Source: Paragemmobacter straminiformis (GTDB lineage: Bacteria; Pseudomonadota; Alphaproteobacteria; Rhodobacterales; Rhodobacteraceae). Taken from it: 64,000 nt of DNA. The translations under genes were made by a program, and so were the position numbers. Of this stretch, positions 34,097-43,279 are shown piece by piece. The stretch covers positions 1-64,000 of the forward strand of contig NZ_JACLQD010000007.1 in the NCBI RefSeq assembly GCF_014243445.1, written 5' to 3'. The notes beneath the pieces are model-generated. The model searched no databases, was not told the origin of the DNA, and saw nothing but the letters and a program-made list of their open reading frames with translations. Within the stretch, counting starts at the first letter, position 1. Each line of letters begins with the position of its first letter.

Positions 34097-35125
34097 ATGC
34101 GGGCTTCTACCGTCATCAGTTTCGTCGTGGCACTTGTGCTGGCGGGCTTGGCCGTTATCGGCGTGCGCTCGTGGCTTCAGAACGAGCGGGCATCCATTGC
34201 CCAATCCGCGCTCCAGACCGATGCCAAGCCGAAGAATTACGTCGTCGTCGCCAAAAGCAGCCTCGGCTTCGGTGACCGGATCACGGCGGACCGTGTCGAG
34301 CTTCTGGAATGGGCCAGCGACCGCGTGCCCGAAGGCGCGTTCCGCACCGTGGAAAACCTTGTCGGCACCGGCGAGGAAGATGCCCGCTACGCGCTGTCGT
34401 CGATGGAGCCGGGCGAGCTTATCCTTCCGGGCAAGATCACCACGCCGGGCCAGCGCGCCAAACTCTCGACCGCCATCACCCCCGGCATGCGCGCCATCTC
34501 GATCCGCGTGAACGACGTTCTGGGCGTTGCGGGCTTCGTGCTTCCGGGTGACCGTGTCGATGTCATGCTGACGCGCGACGAAGGCAATGGCCCCTTCGTC
34601 GATATCCTGCTTCAGGGCGTGCGCGTCGTCGCCATCGACCAGACCGCCGACGACCGCACCGACCAGCCCAGCGTCGTGCGCACCGTGACGTTCGAGGTCA
34701 CGACCGACGAAGCGCAAAAGCTGACGCTGGCGGCCAACATCGGCACCCTGTCGCTTGCGCTGCGCAACATCGGCGCGGGCCAGATGGAAAAGACCGACCG
34801 GATCACCGTGGTCGATCTGAACGAAATCGACAGCTCCAAGCGCGATCAGGAACTTGCGCGCGCGCAGGCCGAACTTGCCGCCGCACGTGCCGCGCAAGAC
34901 CAGACCAGCGCCGAAGCCCTGGCTCGCGTGGCCAAGCTGGAAGCCGAGCTTGAAAAGCTGCGCACCGACGCCGCGACCACGGCGACCGCCGCGGCCGGTG
35001 CCAGTGCCGCAGCAACGGCCGACGCCGCCGCACCGGCTGCGACCGGTCCGGAATTCTCGAACGTCGGGGTTATCCGTGGCGGCCAGCGCGCCGAGTACCG
35101 TGTGCTTACGTTCTTCGGGCAGTAA
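34097..35125 (+). CDS. cpaB: Tad pilus assembly protein CpaB/RcpC
   Basis: 342 residues. N-terminal membrane helix (about 7-24), SAF-like domain (YVVVAKSSLGFGDRITADRVELLEW, about 48-72) and the RcpC/CpaB core (RAISIRVNDVLGVAGFVLPGDRVDVMLTR, about 136-164). The C-terminal part has a coiled coil (QELARAQAELAAARAAQ) and an Ala/Thr-rich linker. It is anchored in the inner membrane, extends into the periplasm and works with the secretin CpaC. First gene of the assembly operon after the flp terminator. Confidence 0.9.
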   Translation: MRASTVISFVVALVLAGLAVIGVRSWLQNERASIAQSALQTDAKPKNYVVVAKSSLGFGDRITADRVELLEWASDRVPEGAFRTVENLVGTGEEDARYALSSMEPGELILPGKITTPGQRAKLSTAITPGMRAISIRVNDVLGVAGFVLPGDRVDVMLTRDEGNGPFVDILLQGVRVVAIDQTADDRTDQPSVVRTVTFEVTTDEAQKLTLAANIGTLSLALRNIGAGQMEKTDRITVVDLNEIDSSKRDQELARAQAELAAARAAQDQTSAEALARVAKLEAELEKLRTDAATTATAAAGASAAATADAAAPAATGPEFSNVGVIRGGQRAEYRVLTFFGQ

Positions 35126-35189
35126 CCGCGACAAGACAACAAATGTCCCCTGTCAAAGGGGGCGGGTGGACAGGAAATTGGGTCTAGAA

Positions 35190-36620
35190 ATGAAAAACAC
35201 ACAGGGACAGAAGCGGCTCATTCCGGCCGCCGGATTGCGCGGTCTGGGAATGCTCCTTGCCGCCGTTCTGATGCTCGGGACCGTGGCGCCCCGGGCGGCG
35301 ATGGCGCAGGACTCGCGCTTCGTCACACTGGGCGCAAAGGTCGATCCCATCGTCGTAACCCCCGGCTTCACGCTGACGGTCGAGGTCGACAAACCCTATA
35401 CCGACCTTGTCGTGGGCAACCCCGGCGTGGCCGACGTTTTCCCGCTGACCGACCGGTCGCTCTATATTCAGGGCAACGCGCCGGGCGCGACGAACGTGGC
35501 GCTTTATGACGCGCAGAAGAAGCTGATCGGCTCGGTCATCGTTCAGGTCCGCGTCGACTTCAACGAATTGCAGGAAGCCATCAACCGCGCCGTTCCCAGC
35601 GCCGGTGTCGAAGTGTCGAACGTCAACAACCGAGTCCGCCTTTCGGGCAACGTGCGCGACGCGCTCGACATGCAGCGCGTGCTGGAAATCGCCCAGCAAT
35701 ACAGCGCCGCCGATGTTCCGGTCGTGAACGCGATCCGCGTCGTCGATCCGCAGCAGGTCCAGCTTGATGTGCGCATCCTCGAAGTGAACCGCAACGCGGG
35801 CCGCGCGCTTGGCGTGCAGCTTGGCAATGCGGGCGACGATTTCACGACCCCCGGCCCGACCGGTGACATCGGCACCCAGATCAGCGGCGTCCTGCGCATC
35901 GCGGGCGGTCAGGTCGACGTAGTCATCAACGCGCTCGAGGCAAAGGGCCTTGCCCGCCGTCTGGCGAACCCGCAACTCGTCACCTCGAACGGCGTCGAAG
36001 CCAACTTCATCGTCGGCGGCGAGGTTCCGATCACCATCGCCCAGCCGAACGAGGACGGCTCCGGTTCCACCCCGACCACCACTTTCCGTGACGTCGGCGT
36101 GAAACTTGCCTTCCTGCCCAAGGTTCTGGATGGCGGCATGATCTCGCTGCGCGTCCAGCCCGAAGTGTCGAACATCGACGAGCAGTTCACCGGCGTCGAC
36201 GGCCAACCCGGCTTCTCGACCCGCCGTGCCGATACGACCGTGTCGCTGATGGACGGGCAAAGCTTTGCGATCGCCGGCCTGTTGCAGGTCGACAATACGC
36301 GCAGCATCGACCAGACCCCGTGGCTTGGTCAGGTTCCGATCCTCGGCGCGCTGTTCCGCTCGACCGAGTTCCAGAAACGCGAAACCGATCTCGTGATCCT
36401 CGTGACCCCGCATCTGGTCGATCCGGCCTCGCCGAACCAGCCGCTGCAATCGCCGCTCGACAACACCCGCTCGTCGGATGACGTCGAACTCTTCCTGCTC
36501 GGCATGATGGAAGTGGACCGCGACACGATCAAAGGTTTCCGCACCGGCGAAGGGATCGTCGGACCCTATGGCCACATGATTGACTTGGAGTTCAACGATG
36601 CGCTCATCAACAAAAAATAA
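35190..36620 (+). CDS. cpaC: Tad pilus secretin CpaC/RcpA
   Basis: 476 residues with a signal peptide ending near residue 40 (PRAAMAQ-D). N-terminal pilus domain (VTPGFTLTVEVDKPYTDLVVGNPGVADV, about 56-83), a BON-like segment (VEVSNVNNRVRLSGNVRDALD) and the secretin domain (about 260-425, with GLARRLANPQLVTSNGVEANFIVGGEVP and the C-terminal ETDLVILVTPHLVDP). It forms the outer-membrane ring through which the pilus passes. It continues about 60 residues past the secretin core. The small lipoprotein gene starts inside its last codons. Confidence 0.92.
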   Translation: MKNTQGQKRLIPAAGLRGLGMLLAAVLMLGTVAPRAAMAQDSRFVTLGAKVDPIVVTPGFTLTVEVDKPYTDLVVGNPGVADVFPLTDRSLYIQGNAPGATNVALYDAQKKLIGSVIVQVRVDFNELQEAINRAVPSAGVEVSNVNNRVRLSGNVRDALDMQRVLEIAQQYSAADVPVVNAIRVVDPQQVQLDVRILEVNRNAGRALGVQLGNAGDDFTTPGPTGDIGTQISGVLRIAGGQVDVVINALEAKGLARRLANPQLVTSNGVEANFIVGGEVPITIAQPNEDGSGSTPTTTFRDVGVKLAFLPKVLDGGMISLRVQPEVSNIDEQFTGVDGQPGFSTRRADTTVSLMDGQSFAIAGLLQVDNTRSIDQTPWLGQVPILGALFRSTEFQKRETDLVILVTPHLVDPASPNQPLQSPLDNTRSSDDVELFLLGMMEVDRDTIKGFRTGEGIVGPYGHMIDLEFNDALINKK

Positions 36621-36792
36621 GCGGGTCGTCCTGCTCTGCGTCATGGCGGCCCTGCTTGCAGGTTGCGCCGATTACATGAACCGCCGCGACTCGGTCTCGG
36701 CACGGGCGGGCGATGCGGTCGAGGGCAATCTGGCGATCCAGACGATCAATCCGCAGCCTCCGGCCGCGTTCCAGAACCGCACCGGCGGCTGA
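36598..36792 (+). CDS. Small lipoprotein of the tad locus
   Basis: 64 residues with a lipobox (VMAALLAGC23) and a GGAG site within the end of cpaC, which it overlaps by 23 bases. The mature part of about 40 residues (ADYMNRRDSVSARAGDAVEGNLAIQTINPQP) is short and polar. It occupies the place where cpaD-type lipoproteins often occur but is far shorter; it may be the secretin pilotin or a remnant of CpaD. I see the start of a CpaD-like NRRD(S/T)V segment only. Function inferred from place. Confidence 0.75.
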   Translation: MRSSTKNKRVVLLCVMAALLAGCADYMNRRDSVSARAGDAVEGNLAIQTINPQPPAAFQNRTGG

Positions 36793-36875
36793 CAGGGAGA
36801 AATCCGGCAGGGGTGCGCGCCGCGCCGCTGCCGGAACATTCTATCAAGCCTTGCGCGGGTGCTTTCCCGCCCAGA

Positions 36876-37364
36876 ATGGATTTTGCCTTGAAGCGTCTGA
36901 CCGCGCCCCTCATTTCGCGATTCAGAACCTCGGAACAGGGGGCGATCCTTGTCGAGGCGCTGATCGCCATCCCGATCATCACGATTTTCGCCGTCGGCCT
37001 GCTTGAATTCGGCGTGATGTTCTGGGAACGCCAGCAGATGCAGGCCGGCGTCAGGGATGCCGCGCGCTATTGGTCGCGTTGCAGCCAGACCGCCGCCGCT
37101 GCGGGCTCTTGCTCGCTGACCAAGGCGCGCAACATCGCCTTTTACAGCAATCCGGCAGGGACCGGCGGTTTGCGCGTGCCGAACTGGTATCGCCCCGAGG
37201 ATCTGGCCATCTCGCCGACCACGCCGCCCGCCAATACCGCGCCCACCGATATCGTCTATGCCGAAGGGCGGCTGCTCTACAGCGGCTCGCCCCTTTTCGG
37301 GCTGCTCGACATCGGGGCCGTCACCGTCCGCTACAATTACTCGATGAGGTATCTCGGATGGTAA
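36876..37364 (+). CDS. tadE: TadE-like pseudopilin
   Basis: 162 residues. Prepilin-like start with EQGAILVEALIAIPIITIFAVGLLEFG (about 22-48): a Gly followed by a hydrophobic helix with Glu at +5 of the presumed cleavage after G24. The rest is a periplasmic domain with a Cys pair (SRCSQTAAAAGSC). TadE and TadF are processed by CpaA and assist Flp assembly. The start ATG 36876 lacks a strong site; TTG 36888 is an alternative. Confidence 0.85.
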   Translation: MDFALKRLTAPLISRFRTSEQGAILVEALIAIPIITIFAVGLLEFGVMFWERQQMQAGVRDAARYWSRCSQTAAAAGSCSLTKARNIAFYSNPAGTGGLRVPNWYRPEDLAISPTTPPANTAPTDIVYAEGRLLYSGSPLFGLLDIGAVTVRYNYSMRYLGW

Positions 37365-38035
37365 TGCGGCGCAGGGGCTTTGGCCGCGATGAACGCGGCG
37401 TGTCACTGATCGAGGGGCTGATCGTCTTTCCGCTGGTGCTGACGGTCATCATCACCTTTGTCGAATTCGGCTATGCCGTGTTCCAGTGGAGCCAGACCGG
37501 CAAGGCCGTCGCCGTCGGCGCGCGGCTTGCGGCGGTGTCGACCCCCGTGGCGCCCGGCTACGCGACGCTCGACGACGACTATGTAAGCAGCTCGACCCTT
37601 CTCGCAGGCGAACCGGTTCCGGCCGCGACGGTCAGCACCTCTTGCGCCATCGCCTCGCGCGGGGCGGGGGAAACCTACAGCATCTGCAACTCCGATGCCC
37701 TGCGGTTCATCCGCGGATCGGATGGCGTCTGCAATCCGAACTACGGCACCGGCGTTGCGGGCATGTGCGACCTGAACCCGCGGATCGAAGGCAAGAACGT
37801 CATCGTCACCTATACCCGCGCGGGTCTCGGCTATGTCGGCCGCGTCTCGGGGCCGGTTCCGACCGTGACCGTGCAGACCCGCGACATCCCGTTCTACTTC
37901 TTCTTCGTCGGTGCGCTGTTCGGCCTGAACCGGATCGACATGCCCGTAAGCCCCGTCACCGTCACGGGCGAGGACATGGCAAGCTGTGCCAACCCCGCCA
38001 CGACCGCCACCAGTTTCTCGACCCCCTGTCCCTAA
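37358..38035 (+). CDS. Second TadE-like/TadF pseudopilin
   Basis: 225 residues from ATG 37358 (or 37364, which forms a TAATG junction with the tadE stop). Prepilin-like ERGVSLIEGLIVFPLVLTVIITFVEFGYA (about 12-40) with Glu at +5 of the G14 site. A longer periplasmic part follows with several Cys (SCAIASRGAGETYSIC, CNPNYGTGVAGMCDLN), probably disulfide-bonded. Together with tadE it forms the usual pseudopilin pair. Confidence 0.83.
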   Translation: MVMRRRGFGRDERGVSLIEGLIVFPLVLTVIITFVEFGYAVFQWSQTGKAVAVGARLAAVSTPVAPGYATLDDDYVSSSTLLAGEPVPAATVSTSCAIASRGAGETYSICNSDALRFIRGSDGVCNPNYGTGVAGMCDLNPRIEGKNVIVTYTRAGLGYVGRVSGPVPTVTVQTRDIPFYFFFVGALFGLNRIDMPVSPVTVTGEDMASCANPATTATSFSTPCP

Positions 38036-38067
38036 CCGCGCCCCTCGGGGTGCAGCGAGTCCTACCG

Positions 38068-39249
38068 ATGAACGCGATGGAAAACGAAGTGAGCAGCCCT
38101 CGCAAGCCGATGCGGAAATATTCCGTGCTGATCGTCGATTCCGGCCAGGGCGGATCTGACGAGATCATGGAAATGGTCGCCAAGACCGGCGACTACCGTG
38201 CCGAGCGCGCCACCATCGAAAGCGTCATCTCGAACCCTCTCGCCCATTCGCCCGATATCGTCGTTCTCGACCTGATGAATCCGAGCAACGAGGAACTGGA
38301 AGTCCTTGTCGAAATCCGCGGCAATTATGGTGACGTGCCGGTCATCATCGTGTCCGAGGCGCTCGACGATGTGCAGATGCGCAAGCTTCTCAAGCTCAAG
38401 ATCCACGACTGGCATCGCAAACCGCTGACCCAGAGCGATTTCCACACCTCGCTGAATTCGTCCATCCGCAATGCCAAGCAACTGTCCACGCGGGTCCATG
38501 CCGTGATTTCGGCGATGGGCGGCGCGGGCGGAACCACGGTCGCGATTTCGGTGGCCGATGCCCTTGCGCGCAAACTGTCCAAACAGAAAGAGTCGGTCGG
38601 CCTGTTCGACCTCGATTTCTCCAGCGGTTCCTGCGGGATGATGCTGAACCTGTCGACCACGCTGAACCTCGATTCCGTCATCACCCATCCCGAACGGATC
38701 GACCACGAATTCGTCAGCCTGATCCAGCAGCGCCATGCGCATGATTTCAACCTCTACTCCTTCAAGCGGCGCGATTTCGTCACCCACCTGAACGGTTACG
38801 AGGTCGTCCTGCGCCTGCTTGACGCCGTGACGATGGAACATGCCCATACCGTTCTCGACGTGCCCTATTACGAGGTGGACTGGGCGCAGGATGTGCTGTC
38901 GGCCGTGAACACGGTCACCGTGGTTTGCGAATTGAACATCCCCTCGATCAAGCACGCGCTCGATCTGCTCAAGACCATCCGCGCGCTGTCCGGCGCGCCC
39001 AAGCAGGTCAACGTGCTGATCAACAAGGTCGAAGCCGGCATGTTCAAACGCAGCCGCATTCCGGACTCGAAGCTGAAGGAACTGTTCGGCGACGTCCCCT
39101 ACCGCATGTTGCCGCGCGATGACGCGACCTTTGCCGAAGCGCTCGACCGTGGTGTCGTGCCGAGCGATGTCAACGCGCGTTCCAAATTCGAACGCGAAAT
39201 CGGCGCCTACGTGTCCGAGGTCATGTTGAACGAGAAGGCATCGAAATGA
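38068..39249 (+). CDS. cpaE: CpaE/TadZ-like pilus localisation ATPase
   Basis: 393 residues. N-terminal receiver-like domain (KYSVLIVDSGQGGSDEIMEM, then IVVLDLMNPSNEELE) and a C-terminal MinD/ParA-type ATPase (AVISAMGGAGGTTVAISVADALA, about 145-167; VGLFDLDFSSGSCGMMLNL). The Walker A reads GGAGGTT and lacks the lysines of classical ParA loops, as in several TadZ proteins, so ATPase activity may be weak. CpaE/TadZ places the pilus machine at the pole. It overlaps the L,D-transpeptidase start by ATGA. Confidence 0.88.
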   Translation: MNAMENEVSSPRKPMRKYSVLIVDSGQGGSDEIMEMVAKTGDYRAERATIESVISNPLAHSPDIVVLDLMNPSNEELEVLVEIRGNYGDVPVIIVSEALDDVQMRKLLKLKIHDWHRKPLTQSDFHTSLNSSIRNAKQLSTRVHAVISAMGGAGGTTVAISVADALARKLSKQKESVGLFDLDFSSGSCGMMLNLSTTLNLDSVITHPERIDHEFVSLIQQRHAHDFNLYSFKRRDFVTHLNGYEVVLRLLDAVTMEHAHTVLDVPYYEVDWAQDVLSAVNTVTVVCELNIPSIKHALDLLKTIRALSGAPKQVNVLINKVEAGMFKRSRIPDSKLKELFGDVPYRMLPRDDATFAEALDRGVVPSDVNARSKFEREIGAYVSEVMLNEKASK

Positions 39250-39797
39250 GGGCCATCCGCCTTGCCCTGATCGGGGTCGTGACCCTTGTCCTGGCCCTTT
39301 CGGGTGCGGCCTTTGCCGACAACAAGGCCGTGCCACGCGACCTTGGCCAGCACACGCGCGAGATCGTCGATTACCAGTCGACCGAACGCCCCGGCACCAT
39401 CATCATCTCGAACGCCGAACGCACGCTGCATATCGTGATGGGCGACGGCAAGGCCGCGCGCTACCAGATCAGCGTCGGGCGCGAAGGGTTTACCTGGACC
39501 GGCACCGTCACCGTCGGGCGCAAGGCGAAATGGCCCGAATGGCGCCCGCCGGCCGAAATGCGCCAGCGCGATCCGTCGCTTCCCGACATGGTCCCCGCCG
39601 GCCCCTACAACCCGCTCGGCGCGCGGGCGCTTTATCTTTACGCCAATGGCCGCGACACCCTTTACCGCATCCACGGCACGAACAACGCGCCGACGGTGGG
39701 CAATTACGAAACCTCGGGCTGTTTCCGCCTGACGAATGCCGATGTGATCGAACTTTTCCAGACCGTGCCCGAAGGCACAAAGGTGATCGTCAGATGA
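39246..39797 (+). CDS. L,D-transpeptidase embedded in the tad operon
   Basis: 183 residues with a signal peptide (MRAIRLALIGVVTLVLALSGAAFA) and a YkuD domain. Catalytic motif H143-GTNNAPTVGNYETSG-C159-FR161-LTNADVIEL. Another family hallmark is the segment VGREGFTWTGT. Such enzymes make or exchange 3-3 crosslinks in peptidoglycan or attach proteins to it in the periplasm. The ATGA overlap with cpaE and the short gap to cpaF make co-expression with the pilus genes almost certain. The likely job, to open or reinforce the wall around the pilus machine, is inference. Confidence 0.88.
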   Translation: MRAIRLALIGVVTLVLALSGAAFADNKAVPRDLGQHTREIVDYQSTERPGTIIISNAERTLHIVMGDGKAARYQISVGREGFTWTGTVTVGRKAKWPEWRPPAEMRQRDPSLPDMVPAGPYNPLGARALYLYANGRDTLYRIHGTNNAPTVGNYETSGCFRLTNADVIELFQTVPEGTKVIVR

Positions 39798-39825
39798 CCG
39801 TTCACGTTATTTCCGGAGGACGAAA

Positions 39826-41199
39826 ATGGTAGGGCGCTTTTTCCGCAAGAGCGAAGACGGGCTCGCCGCCCCGATGACCGGGACGGCACCTGCCGCCGAA
39901 GTCAGCACCGCGCCCGCCGCGCGCACCGGTCCGGATATGGTGGCCGAACGGGTCAACCTGCACCGCTTCCTTCTGGACAAGATCAACCTGACGATCCTCG
40001 ACAGCATGGAGGACAGCCAGCTTCTGGAAGAACTCCGCCCGCTGGTGCGCGATTATGTCCGGTCGAACAACCTGCCGCTCAACGCCAAGGAACTCGACGC
40101 GCTGGTGTCCGACACCGCCGACGAAATGCTCGGCCTCGGCCCGCTGGAACCCCTGCTCAAGGATGACAGCATCGCCGACATTCTGGTGGTCGGCCCGAAA
40201 ACCGTGTTCATCGAACGCTACGGCAAGCTGAGCAAGACCGACGTGCGCTTCAAGGACGAAGCCCACCTTCTGCGCATCATCAACAAGATCGTCTCCTCGG
40301 TCGGTCGCCGTGTCGATGAAAGCTCGCCCCTCGTCGATGCCCGTCTTGCCGACGGCAGCCGCGTGAACGCCGCGATCCGCCCCGTCACGGTCGACGGCCC
40401 GCAGGTCTCGATCCGGAAATTCTCGAAGCGCCCGCTTGCCATGTCGAACCTTGTCGAGCGGGGCGCCCTGCCTGCGGGCATGGCCGATCTTCTGGCGGCC
40501 GCCGTCGAAGGCAAGGTGTCGATGATCGTCTCGGGCGGCACGGGTTCGGGGAAAACCACCTTCCTCAACGCGCTCTCGTCGTTCATCCCCGAAGAAGAAC
40601 GCCTTGTGACCATCGAAGACGCCGCCGAACTCCAGCTTCAGCAGGAACATGTGGTGCGGATGGAAACCCGCCCCCCGACCCTCGATGGCCGGAACGAGAT
40701 CACCCAGCGCGATCTGGTCAAGAACGCCCTGCGGATGCGTCCCGACCGCGTCATCATCGGCGAGGTCAGGGGCGGCGAGGCTTTTGACATGCTTCAGGCC
40801 ATGAACACCGGCCACGAAGGCTCGATGAGCACGATCCACGCCAACAACCCGCGCGATGCGCTGGGCCGTATGGAGCAGATGGTCGGCATGGCCGGCATGC
40901 CCATGTCGCAACTGTCGATCCGGTCGCAGATTTCCTCGGCCATCCACCTGATCGTGCAACTGTCGCGCATGCGCGACGGGACGCGCCGCATGACCGCCAT
41001 CTCGGAACTGACCGGCATGGAGGGCGAGGTGATCCAGATGCAGGATATCGTGCGTTACAACCGTCTGGGCGTCGACGACAACGGCAAGATCATCGGGGAA
41101 TTCCGCGCCACCGGCATCCGCCCGCGCTTTCTGGCCGAGGTGCAGAGCATCGGCCTCAAGGTCGATGCCCGTATCTTTGACCCGACCACGCGGTTCTGA
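39826..41199 (+). CDS. cpaF: Tad pilus secretion ATPase CpaF/TadA
   Basis: 457 residues of the VirB11/GspE type. Helical N-terminal domain, then the ATPase core with Walker A GGTGSGKT (237-244), Asp box and Walker B ([34 protein letters not shown], about 305-340, including the His box). It drives pilus assembly (and possibly retraction) from the cytoplasm with TadB/TadC. A strong GGAGG site precedes ATG 39826. The gene is followed two bases later by tadB. Confidence 0.93.
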   Translation: MVGRFFRKSEDGLAAPMTGTAPAAEVSTAPAARTGPDMVAERVNLHRFLLDKINLTILDSMEDSQLLEELRPLVRDYVRSNNLPLNAKELDALVSDTADEMLGLGPLEPLLKDDSIADILVVGPKTVFIERYGKLSKTDVRFKDEAHLLRIINKIVSSVGRRVDESSPLVDARLADGSRVNAAIRPVTVDGPQVSIRKFSKRPLAMSNLVERGALPAGMADLLAAAVEGKVSMIVSGGTGSGKTTFLNALSSFIPEEERLVTIEDAAELQLQQEHVVRMETRPPTLDGRNEITQRDLVKNALRMRPDRVIIGEVRGGEAFDMLQAMNTGHEGSMSTIHANNPRDALGRMEQMVGMAGMPMSQLSIRSQISSAIHLIVQLSRMRDGTRRMTAISELTGMEGEVIQMQDIVRYNRLGVDDNGKIIGEFRATGIRPRFLAEVQSIGLKVDARIFDPTTRF

Positions 41200-41201
41200 C
41201 C

Positions 41202-42158
41202 ATGTCGATACTCCTGATTTATGTCTTCGTTTTCGCCGCGGTCCTTCTGGCCGTCGATGCCATCCTGCGCTATGCCACCACCCGGACCCGGTCGCGGCGC
41301 GAGATAAACGACCGTCTGTCACGCCTGAACGAAGGCGGCGGCGATCAGGCGGAAACCTATCGCCAGCTGCTGAAAGACCGCAGCGCGACCGGCGGCTGGG
41401 GAAAGAAGGGCGTCTTTGCGTGGATGACGCGCATCTACCGCCAGTCGGGCATGCGCCTGTCGATCCAGCGCCGCATCCTCTATACCATCGGCTTCATCAT
41501 CTTCGGCTGGATCGCCTTTGGCTTTCTTGTCGGCGGCGGCGCGCTGCAACTCGTCGCGGGGCCGGTCCTCGGGCTTGCGGTGATGGTGCTGGTGGTGATG
41601 CGCGTGCGCACCAAGCGCATCAAGAAATTCGTCGAACAGCTGCCCATCGCCATCGAGATCATCGTGCGAAGCCTGAACGCGGGGCACCCGCTCAGCACGG
41701 CCATCGCCCTTGTCGGGCGCGAAATGCCCGATCCCATCGGGTCCGAATTCGGCCTGCTCAGCGACCAGCTCACCTTTGGTTCGGAACTTGACGATGCGAT
41801 GCTCAACATGCTCGACCGCGTCGGGGCCGAAGAACTTGCCCTTCTCGCCGTGACCGTCAGCGTCCAGCGCGGCACGGGCGGCAACCTTGCCGAAATCCTC
41901 GAGAACCTGTCCAGCATGATCCGCGACCGCGGCGTGATCCGCGCCAAGATCAAGGCCATCTCGGCCGAAGGGCGCATCACCTCGGTCATCATGGCGATCT
42001 TCCCCTTCGGGCTCTATTCGATGATCGTCACGCTGGTTCCGACCTATTTCGATCCGGTCTGGGAAAGCGGCTACGGCACGCAGATCGTCGTGGGGCTTCT
42101 CGTCATCATGGCCTTCGGTATGCTCATCCTCAACCGGCTCGTCCGGTTCGATTTCTGA
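41202..42158 (+). CDS. tadB: Tad inner-membrane platform protein TadB
   Basis: 318 residues, about four membrane helices with a GspF/T2SF domain in the middle (QLPIAIEIIVRSLNAGHPLSTAIALV, about 146-172, and VSVQRGTGGNLAEILENLS, about 224-242). Forms the platform with TadC on which CpaF acts. It lies two bases after cpaF and fifteen before tadC. Confidence 0.92.
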   Translation: MSILLIYVFVFAAVLLAVDAILRYATTRTRSRREINDRLSRLNEGGGDQAETYRQLLKDRSATGGWGKKGVFAWMTRIYRQSGMRLSIQRRILYTIGFIIFGWIAFGFLVGGGALQLVAGPVLGLAVMVLVVMRVRTKRIKKFVEQLPIAIEIIVRSLNAGHPLSTAIALVGREMPDPIGSEFGLLSDQLTFGSELDDAMLNMLDRVGAEELALLAVTVSVQRGTGGNLAEILENLSSMIRDRGVIRAKIKAISAEGRITSVIMAIFPFGLYSMIVTLVPTYFDPVWESGYGTQIVVGLLVIMAFGMLILNRLVRFDF

Positions 42159-42173
42159 CAGAAAGCACCCCAG

Positions 42174-43091
42174 ATGACCGAGAATGTGATCTATCTGATG
42201 GTGTTTCTGGCGGTGATCATCATCGCCTTCACCATCCTGACCATCGTCGCCCGCAACCGCGAAATCACCCGCAACATCGAAGCGGCCACCTCAAGCCGCG
42301 GCGCGGACAACGACATCTTCTCGTCCGACAACGAACAGGTCAGCCATTACTTCAACATCCAGAAGAAGAACCAGCCCGACAGCCTCGAGATGAAGCTGAT
42401 CGCGGCGGGTTTCCTGACCAAGGGGGCGCCGCGCCTGTTCCACATCTCCCGCATCGTGGCGGTCGTGGTGGTGACGCTTGTGATGCGCTTCGTGATCGTG
42501 CGGCTGTTCCCCGACATCAACCCCGCAGGCGCCGTGCTGATCGCTGCCGTTTTCGGCGGCATCTCCTTCATCCTGTGCAGCGCGGTGCTCGACTATTACG
42601 TCCGCAAGACCGAAATCCAGAACCGCAAACTCTTCCCCGATTTCATGGACATGCTGATCGTCTGCGTCGACGCCGGCCTGTCGATCGAAGCGGCCATCGA
42701 CCGTGTGGCGCGGGAATTCATCACCACGAAGCCGGTTTTCGGAACCCACCTTGCCATCATCAGCCTCGAAGTCCGCGCGGGCCGTCCGCTGCACGAGGCG
42801 CTGACGAACTTCGCCTATCGCGTCCGTCTGGAAGAGGCCCGCACCCTCTCGACCCTGTTCCGCCAAAGCCAGGAACTCGGGGCAAGCGTGGTGCGGACCC
42901 TGCGCACCTATTCCAAGGAAATGCGCCAGATGCGCCTGCTCAGGGCCGAAGAGAAGGCGAACGCGCTGCCCATCAAAATGCTTTTCCCGATGGCGGTCTT
43001 CCTGTTTCCCGTGAACCTGATCATCGTGATCGTTCCCATCGTCATCACGGTCCTGCGCCTGTTCCAGGGCCTGCGCCCGCCGTCGATCTGA
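42174..43091 (+). CDS. tadC: Tad inner-membrane platform protein TadC
   Basis: 305 residues with a GspF/T2SF domain (PDFMDMLIVCVDAGLSIEAAIDRVA, about 155-180; RQSQELGASVVRTLRTYSKEMRQMRLLRAEEKA, about 230-262) and three to four membrane helices. Partner of TadB. It is the last gene of the tad locus; no strong terminator follows, only an imperfect TTTGGGCG / CGCCCAAA inverted repeat in the next 120 bases. Confidence 0.92.
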   Translation: MTENVIYLMVFLAVIIIAFTILTIVARNREITRNIEAATSSRGADNDIFSSDNEQVSHYFNIQKKNQPDSLEMKLIAAGFLTKGAPRLFHISRIVAVVVVTLVMRFVIVRLFPDINPAGAVLIAAVFGGISFILCSAVLDYYVRKTEIQNRKLFPDFMDMLIVCVDAGLSIEAAIDRVAREFITTKPVFGTHLAIISLEVRAGRPLHEALTNFAYRVRLEEARTLSTLFRQSQELGASVVRTLRTYSKEMRQMRLLRAEEKANALPIKMLFPMAVFLFPVNLIIVIVPIVITVLRLFQGLRPPSI

Positions 43092-43237
43092 CCGGGGCGG
43101 CCCGCAGGGGTGCAGCCACGCCACAGTCACGGGGCCGAATTTCGCGCCGACGTTCCTTTGATTGCGCCTTTGGGCGGGGGTGACATATCCCTTCGGGTAA
43201 AAGCGCCCAAAAGAGCGCGACTTCGGAGGCGGTTTCT

Positions 43238-43279
43238 GTGACGACGGCAATGACCTGCGCAGCGGCGGTGGTGGGCTGA
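43238..43279 (+). CDS. Possible 13-residue leader peptide before gtrA-like gene
   Basis: A GTG start at 43238 with a strong GGAGG site eight bases upstream opens a 13-codon frame (MTTAMTCAAAVVG) whose TGA overlaps the ATG of the GtrA-like gene (TGATG). The downstream gene has no good site of its own, so the mini-ORF may serve to bring ribosomes to it by coupling. The peptide itself looks functionless. Confidence 0.4.
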   Translation: MTTAMTCAAAVVG

